From JAYREN01 sp963663375 (lineage in GTDB: Bacteria; Acidobacteriota; Holophagae; Holophagales; Holophagaceae), in NCBI GenBank assembly GCA_963663375.1, contig OY760195.1, positions 1,612,001 through 1,676,000 on the forward strand: a DNA stretch of 64,000 nt, given 5' to 3'. How positions within the stretch are numbered: position 1 is the first letter of the stretch; every line of letters begins with the position of its first letter. The notes beneath the pieces were generated by a model. The model was not told the origin of the DNA. It searched no databases and saw only the letters and a program-made list of their open reading frames with translations. Position numbers and translations under genes: made by a program. Below, piece by piece: positions 1 to 8,151 of the stretch.

Positions 1-35
1 CCGACGATGAGGATTTCCACCTGTTCCAAGGACAT
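1..35 (-). CDS. 5' end of an unidentified gene (partial)
   Basis: Reading leftwards from position 35, an ATG preceded by GGAG at good spacing opens MSLEQVEILIVG and runs off the window edge. Only eleven complete codons are visible. The ILIVG stretch could be the first beta strand of a nucleotide-binding fold, but this is too short to assign. It would be transcribed in the same direction as the M28 peptidase to its right, about 60 bp downstream of that gene. Confidence 0.45.
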   Translation of the reverse strand, partial: MSLEQVEILIV

Positions 36-98
36 GCGCAACTCCGAAGGCGATTGTCGCATCCCCCGCCGAGACACGGTGTCACAAGGGCGCGGCAT

Positions 99-1139
99 TC
101 ACCGCGCCAGGCGTTCAACGGCGGCATGGACGCCTCGGACCACCTGGGCCATCCGCAGGTAGTCCAGGCGCTCCGGCGTGTCCTGGGCCGTGTGGTAGTC
201 GGTGTTCCGATAGAAGGCCGTATCCGTGACCATCACCGCCGGAAACCCTGCGTCCCAGTACGGATGGTGATCTGAGAAATCCAGGCCGGGGATCCATCGC
301 GGGGCATTGATGGACACGACAGGAAGGGAGGTGGCGCCCCGCATGGTGCGCTTCACGGAGCGGGTCAGCCCAATATCGTTCAGCCGCCCCACCACGGCGA
401 TGAAGTTCCCTCGATCCGGATAGAGGGGCGAGATCAAGGCCGAAGGATAGGCCTGACTCCGCGGCGCGTCTGAAAAACGCCCGATCATCTCAAGGGCGAT
501 CATGGCCCGCACGGCCTCGCCCTTGATCTTCATGGCCTGGGCATGGCGGGCGCTGCCCATGTTCTGGGTGCGGAAGAAGGGTGGTTCCTCCAGGGTGTAG
601 GCCACCAGTTCCACCCCCATCGCCGGTGGATGGGCGCCCAGCAGTCGGCCCAATTCCAACAGTCCGGCCACGCCGCTGGCATTGTCATCGGCGCCAGACA
701 GAGGTTCACAGGCATCGTAATGGGCGCCCACGATGATCCGCGGGCCACTCTGGGGGCCAAAGGAGGCGATGACATTGCGATAGGGCTTCCCCCGCACCTC
801 GAAGACCTGTTCCGAAATGCGCCCACCCGCATCCCGAAGTTCCTTTTCGATGTAGGCACCGGCCCTCGCCAGGCCTTCCCGCCCCTGCCAGTGGCGCGGC
901 GCGCAGTCCTCTGCAAGATACCGGACATGCTGTTCCAGCCTCGCCGGGGCCACAGTGGAGGAATCAGGGCCCGGCCTCTGGAAGGGGATCGGCTGCACCA
1001 CAACCATGGCCGCCGAACCTCCCAACACCAGGAAGGCCAGCCCCAGCCCAAGCATCACCCGGATCTTTCGGCGAATCGAGGTCCGGGCGTGAGCCTCCGG
1101 AAAGACACTCACACGGGGAGATTCCGGAGGGGGGTTCAT
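99..1139 (-). CDS. Membrane-anchored M28 family zinc peptidase
   Basis: A 346-residue protein with one hydrophobic segment at about residues 28-50, so the catalytic domain probably sits outside the cytoplasmic membrane. The M28 (aminopeptidase Y / glutaminyl cyclase-like) core is clear: AHYD with zinc ligand H140, GADDNASG with bridging D151, the catalytic LEE pair at E184-E185, an EMIG acidic ligand and a late DYHTAQDT histidine. Family members remove N-terminal residues from peptides, or cyclise glutamine; the sequence does not separate these activities. The ATG at 1139 has only a weak AGGG upstream. The gene diverges from the copper genes to its right. Confidence 0.87.
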   Translation of the reverse strand: MNPPPESPRVSVFPEAHARTSIRRKIRVMLGLGLAFLVLGGSAAMVVVQPIPFQRPGPDSSTVAPARLEQHVRYLAEDCAPRHWQGREGLARAGAYIEKELRDAGGRISEQVFEVRGKPYRNVIASFGPQSGPRIIVGAHYDACEPLSGADDNASGVAGLLELGRLLGAHPPAMGVELVAYTLEEPPFFRTQNMGSARHAQAMKIKGEAVRAMIALEMIGRFSDAPRSQAYPSALISPLYPDRGNFIAVVGRLNDIGLTRSVKRTMRGATSLPVVSINAPRWIPGLDFSDHHPYWDAGFPAVMVTDTAFYRNTDYHTAQDTPERLDYLRMAQVVRGVHAAVERLAR

Positions 1140-1191
1140 GCCCTGCAGATTACCCCGAGGCGGTGAGCCTTGGCGCGCCCACCCTCATCCT

Positions 1192-1237
1192 CCAGAATGG
1201 ATCTCCCGCCTCTGCCGGAGCGGGAGATCCATTCTGG
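1192..1237 (+). promoter_or_regulatory. Perfect 18-bp inverted repeat covering the ribosome-binding site of the copper chaperone
   Basis: The left arm 1192-1209 (CCAGAATGGATCTCCCGC) is the exact reverse complement of the right arm 1220-1237, with a 10-nt loop. The stem ends 7 nt before the ATG at 1245. The likely Shine-Dalgarno GGAGA (1236-1240) begins inside the right arm, so an RNA hairpin would restrict ribosome access. There is no T-run, so it is not a simple terminator. As DNA it could equally be a dyad operator for a copper-responsive repressor. The symmetry is seen; the function is inferred. Confidence 0.6.
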
Positions 1238-1244
1238 AGACCCT

Positions 1245-1439
1245 ATGCACACACTCAAGATCGACGGGATGACCTGTGGGCACTGCGTCATGCACGTTAA
1301 GGAGGCGCTCCTGGCGGTGGAGGGCGTGACCGCGGCGAACGTGGATCTCCAGACCGGGACCGCGACGGTGCAGGGTGGCGATGCCCAGGCACTCATTCGG
1401 GCCGTGGAATCCGAGGGATATTCCGCCCACCAGGCATGA
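1245..1439 (+). CDS. copZ: Heavy-metal-associated (HMA) domain copper chaperone, CopZ-like
   Basis: A 64-residue single-domain protein. It begins MHTLKIDGMTCGHC, and the C11-x-x-C14 pair is the metal-binding motif of the HMA/ferredoxin-like fold. The full length equals one HMA domain, so nothing is missing. CopZ-type proteins carry Cu(I) in the cytoplasm and hand it to CopA; the P1B ATPase 138 bp downstream fits that partnership. The start at 1245 gives the domain its normal N-terminus; an upstream in-frame ATG at 1170 would read through the hairpin and is unlikely. Confidence 0.88.
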   Translation: MHTLKIDGMTCGHCVMHVKEALLAVEGVTAANVDLQTGTATVQGGDAQALIRAVESEGYSAHQA

Positions 1440-1440
1440 C

Positions 1441-1461
1441 GTGAACGAGGGAGGACCGCCC
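1441..1461 (+). repeat. Dispersed GAACGAGGG-GGACCGCC repeat, copy A
   Basis: GTGAACGAGGGAGGACCGCCC lies immediately after the copZ stop codon. Similar units occur at 21728-21745, 40001-40021 and 40049-40069. The rest of the 138-bp gap up to copA shows no gene; GGAGG at 1569-1573 is the copA ribosome-binding site. Confidence 0.6.
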
Positions 1462-1577
1462 AGACGCTTCGCGCCTTCTGCGTCCCCCCTGTCTGAACCC
1501 AGGGGCCACCCGCCCATCCGGCAGGGAAACCACATCATCCACGGGGCATCTGGATTACCGTAATAAACGGAGGCCCC

Positions 1578-3680
1578 ATGGCCATCAAGACCTTCCGAAT
1601 CGAGGGCATGACCTGCGCGAGTTGCGTGCGGCGGGTGGAGAAGGCCCTGGCTTCCGTGCCCGGGGTTTCAAGCGCCGTGGTCAATCTGGCCACCGAAGAG
1701 GCCACCGTCACCAGCGAAGGGGTTGCCGAGGAGCTGCTGGCCAAGGCGCTCCAGGCGCGGGGCTATCGTCTCGTCTCCGGCGAAAGTCTGGAGGCGGCGC
1801 TGGAGAATGAAGCCGCGTCCCGCCTCGCCCTCTTTCGCGCCATCGCCGCCTGGGTCTTCACTCTGCCGCTCATGGTGTCCATGATTCCGGAGGTGCATCT
1901 GCACCTGCCCTGGTTGGTCCAGGCCGTGCTTTCGGGGCTCGTGGTCTTCGCGACGGGTCGACGCTTCTTCGAGAACGCCATCAAGCAGCTCCTTCACCTC
2001 GAGACCACCATGGACACCCTGGTGGCCCTGGGCGCGGGCATCGCCTGGACCTTCGCGTTCACGGAGGGCCTCGGCGGCGCCCAGCACCCCCCCTTTGAAA
2101 CGGCCGCGGCCCTGGTGGCCTTCCTGCTCATCGGCAAATACCTGGAGGCCAAGGCCAAGCATCGCGCCACCAATGCCCTGGAAGCCTTGCTGGAACTGGC
2201 GCCCCCGGTGGCCCTGCGGATCACCAGCAAGGGCGAAGAGATCGTGCTCACCCAGTTGCTCCAGCGCGGCGACCGCATACGCGTGAAGCCCGGAGGGGCC
2301 ATCCCCGTGGACGGCACGGTGTTGGAGGGCAAGGCCGATGTGGTCGAGGCCCTGCTCACGGGCGAGCCCATGCCGGTGCCCAAGGGGCCCGGGGCCCGGG
2401 TCATCGCAGGTGCGGTGGTCCATGGCGGCGCCCTGGATATCCGCATGGAGGGCGCGGGGCGGGACACCTGGCTGGCGGGCCTCGCTCGTCAGGTGGAGCA
2501 GGCCCAAGGCAGCCGGGCGCCTGCCCAGGCGCTGGCCGACCGGATCTCGGCGATCTTCGTGCCGGGCATCCTGATCTTGGCTCTCTTCACCTTGGCGGGC
2601 TGGTGGTTCTACGCCGGGAGTTTCGCCCTGGCCTGGCGCCCCGCCGTCACTGTGCTCGTCATCGCATGTCCCTGCGCCCTGGGGCTGGCCACCCCCGTGG
2701 CCATGGCCGCGGCCCTGGGCACCGCCGCCCGCAACGGCCTCCTGGTGCGCGATGCCTCGGCCATGGAGCGGCTGGCCCAAATCACGGATCTGGTCTTCGA
2801 CAAGACGGGCACCCTGACCCAGGGTCGACCCGTGGTGGTGGATGTGCTGCCCCTGGAGACAGGGCTCTCTTCCGAGGTCCTGCGCCTCGCAGCGGCCCTG
2901 GAACGCAATTCCGAGCACCCTGTGGCGAGGGGCATCCAGGAAGCAGCCAAGGGTTTCAATCTGCCCATGATCGATAACTTCAAGGCCCACCCGGGCGGTG
3001 GTGTGGAGGGCACCCTGCGCGGCACACGGCTGCGGCTGGGGAATCTGGAATGGCTCGGTTTCGCATCTCCGGCAGGCACCGGGAGCTCCACCACTGTGGG
3101 GCTGGCGGATGACCGCGCCCTCCAAGGCGTGATCCTCCTGGCCGATCAGGAGCGCCCCGAAACCCGCAGTGTGCTGCAAGCCCTCAAAGGCGAGGGACTC
3201 ACCCTCCATCTCCTCAGCGGCGACCGGCCCGAAGTGGCCACCGAATTGGGGCGCGCCCTGGGCATTGCCGAGAGCCGGGGCGGCTGCACGCCGGACGCCA
3301 AGCGGGTGCGCATCCAGGAACTGCAGAAGAAAGGCGCCGTGGTCGCCTTCGTGGGCGATGGGGTGAACGACGCCCCGGCCCTGGCCCAGGCGGATGCGGG
3401 AATCTCGCTGCCGGGCCTCGAAGCCACCCAGGTGGCCGCGCCTCTCAACCTGCTGCGGGAGGGCCTGGAGCCCCTGGTCAGGGCCCACCGCCTGGCCCGG
3501 CGCACCCGCGCGGTGGTGCGCCAGAACCTCGCCTGGGCCTTCGGCTACAACCTCGTACTGGTGCCCCTGGCCGCCTTCGGCCTGCTCGACAAGGTGGGCG
3601 GCCCTATGCTCGCAGGCGCCGCCATGGGCCTCAGTTCCCTCACCGTGGTACTCAATGCCTTGAGGCTGAGAAGGATCTGA
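1578..3680 (+). CDS. copA: Copper-translocating P1B-type ATPase CopA
   Basis: A 700-residue P-type ATPase that exports Cu(I) across the inner membrane using ATP. The N-terminal HMA domain has GMTCASC (C13, C16). Further along are the actuator loop TGEP, the intramembrane metal motif CPC (C364-C366), the phosphorylation motif DKTGTLT (D408), the nucleotide-domain HP motif in SEHPVARG and the hinge GDGVNDAP (from G593). The eight expected membrane segments are present. One HMA domain is typical for bacterial CopA of this size. The ATG at 1578 has GGAGG at good spacing. With copZ it forms a copper-resistance pair; no CueR or CsoR gene is adjacent. Confidence 0.95.
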   Translation: MAIKTFRIEGMTCASCVRRVEKALASVPGVSSAVVNLATEEATVTSEGVAEELLAKALQARGYRLVSGESLEAALENEAASRLALFRAIAAWVFTLPLMVSMIPEVHLHLPWLVQAVLSGLVVFATGRRFFENAIKQLLHLETTMDTLVALGAGIAWTFAFTEGLGGAQHPPFETAAALVAFLLIGKYLEAKAKHRATNALEALLELAPPVALRITSKGEEIVLTQLLQRGDRIRVKPGGAIPVDGTVLEGKADVVEALLTGEPMPVPKGPGARVIAGAVVHGGALDIRMEGAGRDTWLAGLARQVEQAQGSRAPAQALADRISAIFVPGILILALFTLAGWWFYAGSFALAWRPAVTVLVIACPCALGLATPVAMAAALGTAARNGLLVRDASAMERLAQITDLVFDKTGTLTQGRPVVVDVLPLETGLSSEVLRLAAALERNSEHPVARGIQEAAKGFNLPMIDNFKAHPGGGVEGTLRGTRLRLGNLEWLGFASPAGTGSSTTVGLADDRALQGVILLADQERPETRSVLQALKGEGLTLHLLSGDRPEVATELGRALGIAESRGGCTPDAKRVRIQELQKKGAVVAFVGDGVNDAPALAQADAGISLPGLEATQVAAPLNLLREGLEPLVRAHRLARRTRAVVRQNLAWAFGYNLVLVPLAAFGLLDKVGGPMLAGAAMGLSSLTVVLNALRLRRI

Positions 3681-3690
3681 ACCTGCATAT

Positions 3691-3726
3691 AGGAAAGGGG
3701 CCCGACGATGGCCGGGCCCCTTTCCT
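3691..3726. terminator. Bidirectional terminator between copA and yebC
   Basis: A perfect 14-bp stem, AGGAAAGGGGCCCG (3691-3704) pairing with 3713-3726, with an 8-nt loop. A-rich and T-rich ends allow it to serve both convergent genes. Confidence 0.85.
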
Positions 3727-3740
3727 GAATCCCGCGAATG

Positions 3741-4472
3741 TTAATCCTCGGGTTCGTCGTATTCGGCGTTGTGCCACACGTTCTGCACATCGTCGTTGTC
3801 CTCGAGCAGATCGATGAGCTTGAGGAAGCTTTTGAGCTTGTCGGGAGCGATGGCTGCACTGGTGCTGGGCGCGTTGATGATCTTGGCCTCCAGTACCGTC
3901 AGCTTGGCGGCATCCACGGCGTCCTTGACGGCCTGGTAGGATTCGGGGGCGGTCTTGATGATCCAGACCTCGTCATCCTGCACCACATCGTCGGCACCGG
4001 CCTCCAGGGCCACTTCCATGATCCGGTCCTCGGAGACTTCCCCGTCCACCACGATCTGGCCCTGGCGGCTGAAGAGGTAGGACACGCTGCCCACCGCGCC
4101 CAGGTCGCCACCGAACTTGGAGAAGTAGCTGCGGATCTCGGGAGTCGTGCGGTTCTTGTTGTCCGTCATGGCCTCCACGATGATGGCCGCGCCACCGGGC
4201 CCGTAGGCCTCGTAGGTCACTTCCTCGTACGTGACCCCTTCCAGTTCACCGGTGCCCTTCTTGATGGCGCGTTCCCAGTTCTCCTTGGGCATGTTCACGG
4301 CCTTGGCACCGTCCACCGCCAGGCGCAACCGAGGATTGGCGGCAACATCGCCCCCGCCCAGCCGGGAGGCCACGGTGATCTCCTTGAGGATCTTGGTGAA
4401 GGCCTTGCCGCGTTTGGCGTCGAGGGCGCCCTTCTTGTGCTTGATGGTGGACCATTTACTGTGGCCGGACAT
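3741..4472 (-). CDS. yebC: YebC/PmpR family protein
   Basis: A 243-residue protein beginning MSGHSKWSTIKHKKGALDAK, the diagnostic YebC N-terminus, and carrying the MPKENWERAIKKGTG motif. Length is normal for the family. YebC proteins are cytoplasmic. They were described as transcription regulators (PmpR), and later work links some members to translation through proline stretches; the sequence alone does not show which applies here. The ATG at 4472 has GGAG upstream. It converges on copA across a shared terminator and is probably co-oriented with the TPR gene upstream. Confidence 0.95.
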   Translation of the reverse strand: MSGHSKWSTIKHKKGALDAKRGKAFTKILKEITVASRLGGGDVAANPRLRLAVDGAKAVNMPKENWERAIKKGTGELEGVTYEEVTYEAYGPGGAAIIVEAMTDNKNRTTPEIRSYFSKFGGDLGAVGSVSYLFSRQGQIVVDGEVSEDRIMEVALEAGADDVVQDDEVWIIKTAPESYQAVKDAVDAAKLTVLEAKIINAPSTSAAIAPDKLKSFLKLIDLLEDNDDVQNVWHNAEYDEPED

Positions 4473-4591
4473 GGGTGACTCCAGAAATCAGGAATGGGGG
4501 TGGCTGTTGGGGCGGGTTCACCCCGCCGGAACAGCGGGGATTTGGGGGGACATCGCGAGCACAGCAAGCAGGCGGTCCTCCCGGAAAGAGG

Positions 4592-5311
4592 TCAGCCCCT
4601 GAGGGCACGCTTGGAGACTCGGGCGAAGGGGGGCGGCTCCTGGCGCAGGATGGGGCGTTCGAGCATGAACTGGTACCACTGTTCGCCGTAGACCTTCATC
4701 TTCATGGGCTTGCCGTTCTGGAGGAGGCTGCGGTTGCTCAGCAGGCGCTCGTCATCCTTGCAGATCTTGAGGCCCCGGTTGAGGACGGAAATGGCAGCAT
4801 CTCGTTCCTTCATCTCGTTGAGGACGTAGGCGAAGACACCGTAGAGCAGGCTCTCCTTCTTGCCGGATTTCAGGGCCAGTTCAAAGGTCTCCTTGGCCTT
4901 CTTCTTCTCGCCCCGCTTCCACTGGAGGATGCCGAGCATCGCCTTGGCGACGTAGTGCTGCATGGAGGCGGACCGCAGCAGGGGCTCGGCTTCCTCGTTC
5001 TTCTTCCGCAGGTACTGCACCACGCCGATCTGGCCATCGATGGAACCCTTCACCAGGAACTGGCGGGGGCCCAACTTGTAGCCTTCCTTCATCACCTCAA
5101 TGGCGGCGTCGAAATGCTGTTTCTTCAGCAATTCACCGGCGCGGGTGAAGATCTTCTCGAGTTCAGTCTGGACCTTGCGCCCCAGCCAGATGAAGAGGGC
5201 CCCACCCGCCAGCAACCCAATGGGAATGCTCAGCCACAGGCGAATGCCGAGAAGGCTGGACAGCAGAACCAGGGCAATGGCGGCGCCAAGGCCCAAGAGT
5301 AGGTTGATCAC
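4592..5311 (-). CDS. Membrane protein with TPR-like helical repeats
   Basis: Two adjacent hydrophobic segments occupy the first 45 residues. A cytoplasmic helical region follows that reads as degenerate TPR units (for example RAGELLKKQHFDAAIEVMKEG and a KETFELALKSGKKESLLYG unit). No enzyme motif is visible. I place the start at the GTG at 5311 (239 aa) because GGGAG sits 5-6 nt before it; the longer TTG at 5341 has no ribosome-binding site. It is probably a scaffold or adaptor. Confidence 0.75.
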   Translation of the reverse strand: MINLLLGLGAAIALVLLSSLLGIRLWLSIPIGLLAGGALFIWLGRKVQTELEKIFTRAGELLKKQHFDAAIEVMKEGYKLGPRQFLVKGSIDGQIGVVQYLRKKNEEAEPLLRSASMQHYVAKAMLGILQWKRGEKKKAKETFELALKSGKKESLLYGVFAYVLNEMKERDAAISVLNRGLKICKDDERLLSNRSLLQNGKPMKMKVYGEQWYQFMLERPILRQEPPPFARVSKRALRG

Positions 5312-5384
5312 ACGTTCTCCCGGGGACAGCCCGAAGGCCAAGGGGCTATTTTAACCCTGGATGCGGTCCTGATACACGCTCCAT

Positions 5385-6137
5385 TCAGCCCAGGACACCG
5401 CTGCGAGGCTTGGGGGTGGGGCGCTTGCGCTTGGCGGGCCGCTTGGCCGCGGCGGGAACGGTTTCGGCCTGGACCTTCCGGGGGCGTCCGGGCCCTCGCT
5501 TGGGCTTGGCGACGTCGGCCTTCTTGCCCTTGGCGACACGCTTGGCAGGTTTGGCAGGTTTGGCCTTCTTCGCCTTCTGCTTCTGGACGAGCGCCTGGGC
5601 GGCCCGCCCAGTGACGACCACCCGGGTACCATCCTTGAGCTTCTTGACCTTGCTGCCGGCCTTCCGGCCTCGCTTGAGACTCATGGCCAGCGGTTCCTCT
5701 CCTAGGAGTTCCCGCTCCAGCTGCGACTGCAGGGCAAGCATCTCGCCTTTATCCTTCTCGTGGTCGTGGCCGCACAAGTGGAGGAATCCGTGAATCACCA
5801 GGGTTTCGACCTCCCGACGCCGGCTAACACCGAGTTTCTTAGCCATTTTCTCAGCGACGGGAAGGCAGATGACCAGATCTCCGAGATGGGGAAAGGCACC
5901 CTTTTCCACCTCAGCGGGAAAGCTCAGGACATCGGTGGTCTGGTTGATTCCACGATGTTCCCGGTTGAGCCTGCGCATGATTCGATCATCGACATATGAA
6001 ATAGAAAGGCCCTGGGCCTGCGGAGCCAGTCTATCGCGGAGCTTCTGGAGGAGTTCTCCCAGGGACTGATCCCCAGGCCCACGAAGCTTACTCCGGGATG
6101 ACCAGTCAATTTTAAGGGGAACGGGGGTCGCGCTCAT
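5385..6137 (-). CDS. ybeY: Endoribonuclease YbeY with a long basic AT-hook tail
   Basis: Residues 1-155 are YbeY, the zinc-dependent RNase needed for 16S rRNA 3' maturation and ribosome quality control. The HGFLHLCGHDH signature supplies H116, H120 and H126. Typical YbeY stops near residue 155, but this protein runs to 250. The extension (about 157-250) is rich in Lys, Ala and Pro and contains KRGPGRPRK (K213-K221), an AT-hook-like GRP core. Such tails bind nucleic acid electrostatically, so it may tether the RNase to rRNA or DNA. The ATG at 6137 has GGAA upstream. Confidence 0.92.
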   Translation of the reverse strand: MSATPVPLKIDWSSRSKLRGPGDQSLGELLQKLRDRLAPQAQGLSISYVDDRIMRRLNREHRGINQTTDVLSFPAEVEKGAFPHLGDLVICLPVAEKMAKKLGVSRRREVETLVIHGFLHLCGHDHEKDKGEMLALQSQLERELLGEEPLAMSLKRGRKAGSKVKKLKDGTRVVVTGRAAQALVQKQKAKKAKPAKPAKRVAKGKKADVAKPKRGPGRPRKVQAETVPAAAKRPAKRKRPTPKPRSGVLG

Positions 6138-6339
6138 ATGGGTTCCAATAATTTTGCTTCTCTAAGCCTGGAAATTATTCACACAAATGGCGAATTTGTC
6201 AATCCCCACATGCATTATATCTTTCAAATCACTAATTCTAGAGGATCAAATCATTTTCACAAAACCCTTTGAATTAGCCCATTCACGCACGCAATGCACC
6301 ACCGTGCGGTTCACACAGAATCCAGGGTATTTTCTAGGC
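6138..6339. other. AT-rich divergent intergenic region
   Basis: About 200 bp between ybeY and the rsmG-like gene, clearly richer in A+T than the flanks (for example AATTTTGCTTC near 6151 and runs around 6230-6260). It has the composition of a promoter region serving both genes. I could not pick one convincing -35/-10 pair. An open frame from 6187 crosses it, but its translation is unlike anything in the RsmG family. Confidence 0.5.
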
Positions 6340-6927
6340 ATGGAACCCATCGTCCCACCGCCCATCCTGGCCTCCGCCCACCGCTTCCTGGAGCTTCTCG
6401 ATCGCTGGAACGCGACCCACGCCCTCACTGCCCTGCCGCCCGCAGCCCGCTTCGAGGAGCTGATCCAGGACGCCTGTGCGCTACTTCCCCATCTACAGCA
6501 TCTCCCGGTCGGAGCTAGGCTCGTGGATTTCGGAACAGGCATGGGCATTCCCGCCGTCGTGCTGGCCATGGCCCGCCCCGACCTGGATGTGCGCGCCGTG
6601 GATAAATCCAAAAAGAAGATCGCTTTCGTGCATCAGGTCGCCATGGAGCTTGGCCTCGCCAACCTGACTCCGATGGCGGGTCGGGCCGAGGAGCTCCACC
6701 CCCTGGAGGCAGACCTGGGCACTGCCAAGGCTGTGGGCGACCTCAGCCTGCTGGCCCCATGGTGGGCGAGGCATGGTCGGCCAGGGGCCCCTCTCCTGCT
6801 GCTCAAGGGCGAAGGTTGGAGCTCTGAACCCGCACCCGCAGGCTGGCGGATGGAGGTCCTCCCGTACCGGCTACCCATTCGGGGAGCGCGTTTCGTCCTG
6901 AGGCTGGTACAAGAACCGGGCCTCTGA
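6340..6927 (+). CDS. rsmG: RsmG-like 16S rRNA G527 N7-methyltransferase
   Basis: A 195-residue class I SAM-dependent methyltransferase. Motif I reads VDFGTGMGIPAVVLAM, followed by AVDKSKKKIAFVHQVAMELGL and GRAEEL, matching the order seen in RsmG (GidB), which methylates G527 of 16S rRNA. The sequence is divergent and slightly shorter than E. coli RsmG, so the exact target is less certain than the fold. The ATG at 6340 gives the normal family N-terminus; the ribosome-binding site is weak. Confidence 0.8.
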   Translation: MEPIVPPPILASAHRFLELLDRWNATHALTALPPAARFEELIQDACALLPHLQHLPVGARLVDFGTGMGIPAVVLAMARPDLDVRAVDKSKKKIAFVHQVAMELGLANLTPMAGRAEELHPLEADLGTAKAVGDLSLLAPWWARHGRPGAPLLLLKGEGWSSEPAPAGWRMEVLPYRLPIRGARFVLRLVQEPGL

Positions 6928-6940
6928 TCGAGGCCCGGTT
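6914..6940. terminator. Terminator hairpin after the rsmG-like gene
   Basis: A perfect 10-bp stem, AACCGGGCCT (6914-6923) with 6931-6940, and a 7-nt loop that contains the stop codon. It lies between convergent genes. The T-run is poor, so it may work as a convergent end for both. Confidence 0.65.
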
Positions 6941-6962
6941 CCGAGTCGTTAAGCTCTGAAAA

Positions 6963-8126
6963 CTAGCGCGTGACCACATCGCCGGGAAGGATTTCCTCCT
7001 TGGACCGAAGGATCCGGCAGGTGGAGCTCGTCTCGCTCGCCCGGACCACCAGAAGCTGCCCCAGGTAGTAGGCGGTCTTCTCTGTGATCTGATTCTTGGA
7101 CCGCTCCTCCTCGTTGGCGGGCCAAGTGCGCACCCGCGCCGCCAGAAGGACATCTCCCACCTTCAGGCCGTTCCGGGTGCCCTGGTCCAGGATGACCATC
7201 TCGCCAGTGGCGGTGTGCTGATGGTTTTCGCGGGCAAATACCACTCGGGCGGCAGGTTCCTGGATGACGACGGGCCCGGTGATGTCCTTACGGAGCTGGG
7301 CCGTCATGTTGGCGGGTTCGACGAAGGGCGCGGCATGGAACCCAACTTCCACCGCGTCCATGCTGCGCTCGATCACGGCGATGGACCCGGCAGGATTCAC
7401 CGTGGTCACGCGGATGACTCCGATCTGCTGGATGACATCGCCGAGGGGCTTCTTTTCCACCTTGGGATCGGGGTGCATGACCTTGCGCGCCGACACCTTG
7501 GTGACAACCATCCGGTCCCCCACCTTGACGCCGCGATCCGCGCCACCGGCGAGGTAGACCACTTCACCATCCCCCAGGAACTTCCGACTCGAATCCTGGC
7601 GCTCGGTAATGGTGAAGGCCCGAACTTCCTTGTGATAGGTCTCGGCATTGGGGACCAGGAAAGGCAGCTGGATGAAGTCCTGGAAGGTGTACCCGTACTC
7701 CTCCAGCACCGGCTTGGTGTGGATCTTGACGCGGTCGGGCTTCAGGTCCGCCACGCCTGCCGGCGCCTCCCCAACCGAACCGGGGGCGGCGATGGTCTGC
7801 TGGGCCACCGGGATGATCAGGGGGTCGCCAGGGTAGATCCAGTGGGGATCCCTGATCCATTTGTTCTGCTCCCAGATCTGGGGCCAGGAAAAGGGGTTGC
7901 CGAGGAAGCGCTGCCCCAGATCCCAGAGGGTGTCCCCCTTGACCACGAGATAGAGCTGGCTGCCCTCTGGAACCGTCACTTCCTTGGGGTAATCCCACTT
8001 GGAGTGATGCTCTGCGACCTTCACGGCCTCAACGGGCGGAGCGGGCTTCGGGTCCTGGGCCGCGAGGCCGAAGGTGAAGCAAGTCAATACGGAGAGCGCA
8101 AACAGCCAACGCCGCTGATGCATCAT
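6963..8126 (-). CDS. Secreted LysM-domain protein
   Basis: A 387-residue protein with a signal peptide (MMHQRRWLFALSVLTCFTFG, cleavage near AAQ at 22-25). One LysM domain at about residues 58-110 (YLVVKGDTLWDLGQRFLGNP, then IYPGDPLIIP) predicts peptidoglycan or chitin binding in the periplasm. The remaining 270 residues contain two beta-rich stretches with the same motif, RGVKVGDRMVV and NGLKVGDVLLAA, which look like a duplicated small barrel. No catalytic motif is visible. The ATG at 8126 has AAGGGGGAA upstream. Confidence 0.85.
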   Translation of the reverse strand: MMHQRRWLFALSVLTCFTFGLAAQDPKPAPPVEAVKVAEHHSKWDYPKEVTVPEGSQLYLVVKGDTLWDLGQRFLGNPFSWPQIWEQNKWIRDPHWIYPGDPLIIPVAQQTIAAPGSVGEAPAGVADLKPDRVKIHTKPVLEEYGYTFQDFIQLPFLVPNAETYHKEVRAFTITERQDSSRKFLGDGEVVYLAGGADRGVKVGDRMVVTKVSARKVMHPDPKVEKKPLGDVIQQIGVIRVTTVNPAGSIAVIERSMDAVEVGFHAAPFVEPANMTAQLRKDITGPVVIQEPAARVVFARENHQHTATGEMVILDQGTRNGLKVGDVLLAARVRTWPANEEERSKNQITEKTAYYLGQLLVVRASETSSTCRILRSKEEILPGDVVTR

Positions 8127-8151
8127 GTTCCCCCTTGGTTAGCTGACAGAA

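Noticed and set aside
1668..3488. 606-codon open frame antisense to copA
   Set aside because: It lies wholly opposite a clear CopA gene; His/Gly/Gln-rich shadow composition is expected in GC-rich DNA.
6187..6339. Longer N-terminus for the RsmG-like protein
   Set aside because: The translation is unlike the family, the DNA is AT-rich like a promoter, and the ATG at 6340 gives the normal start.
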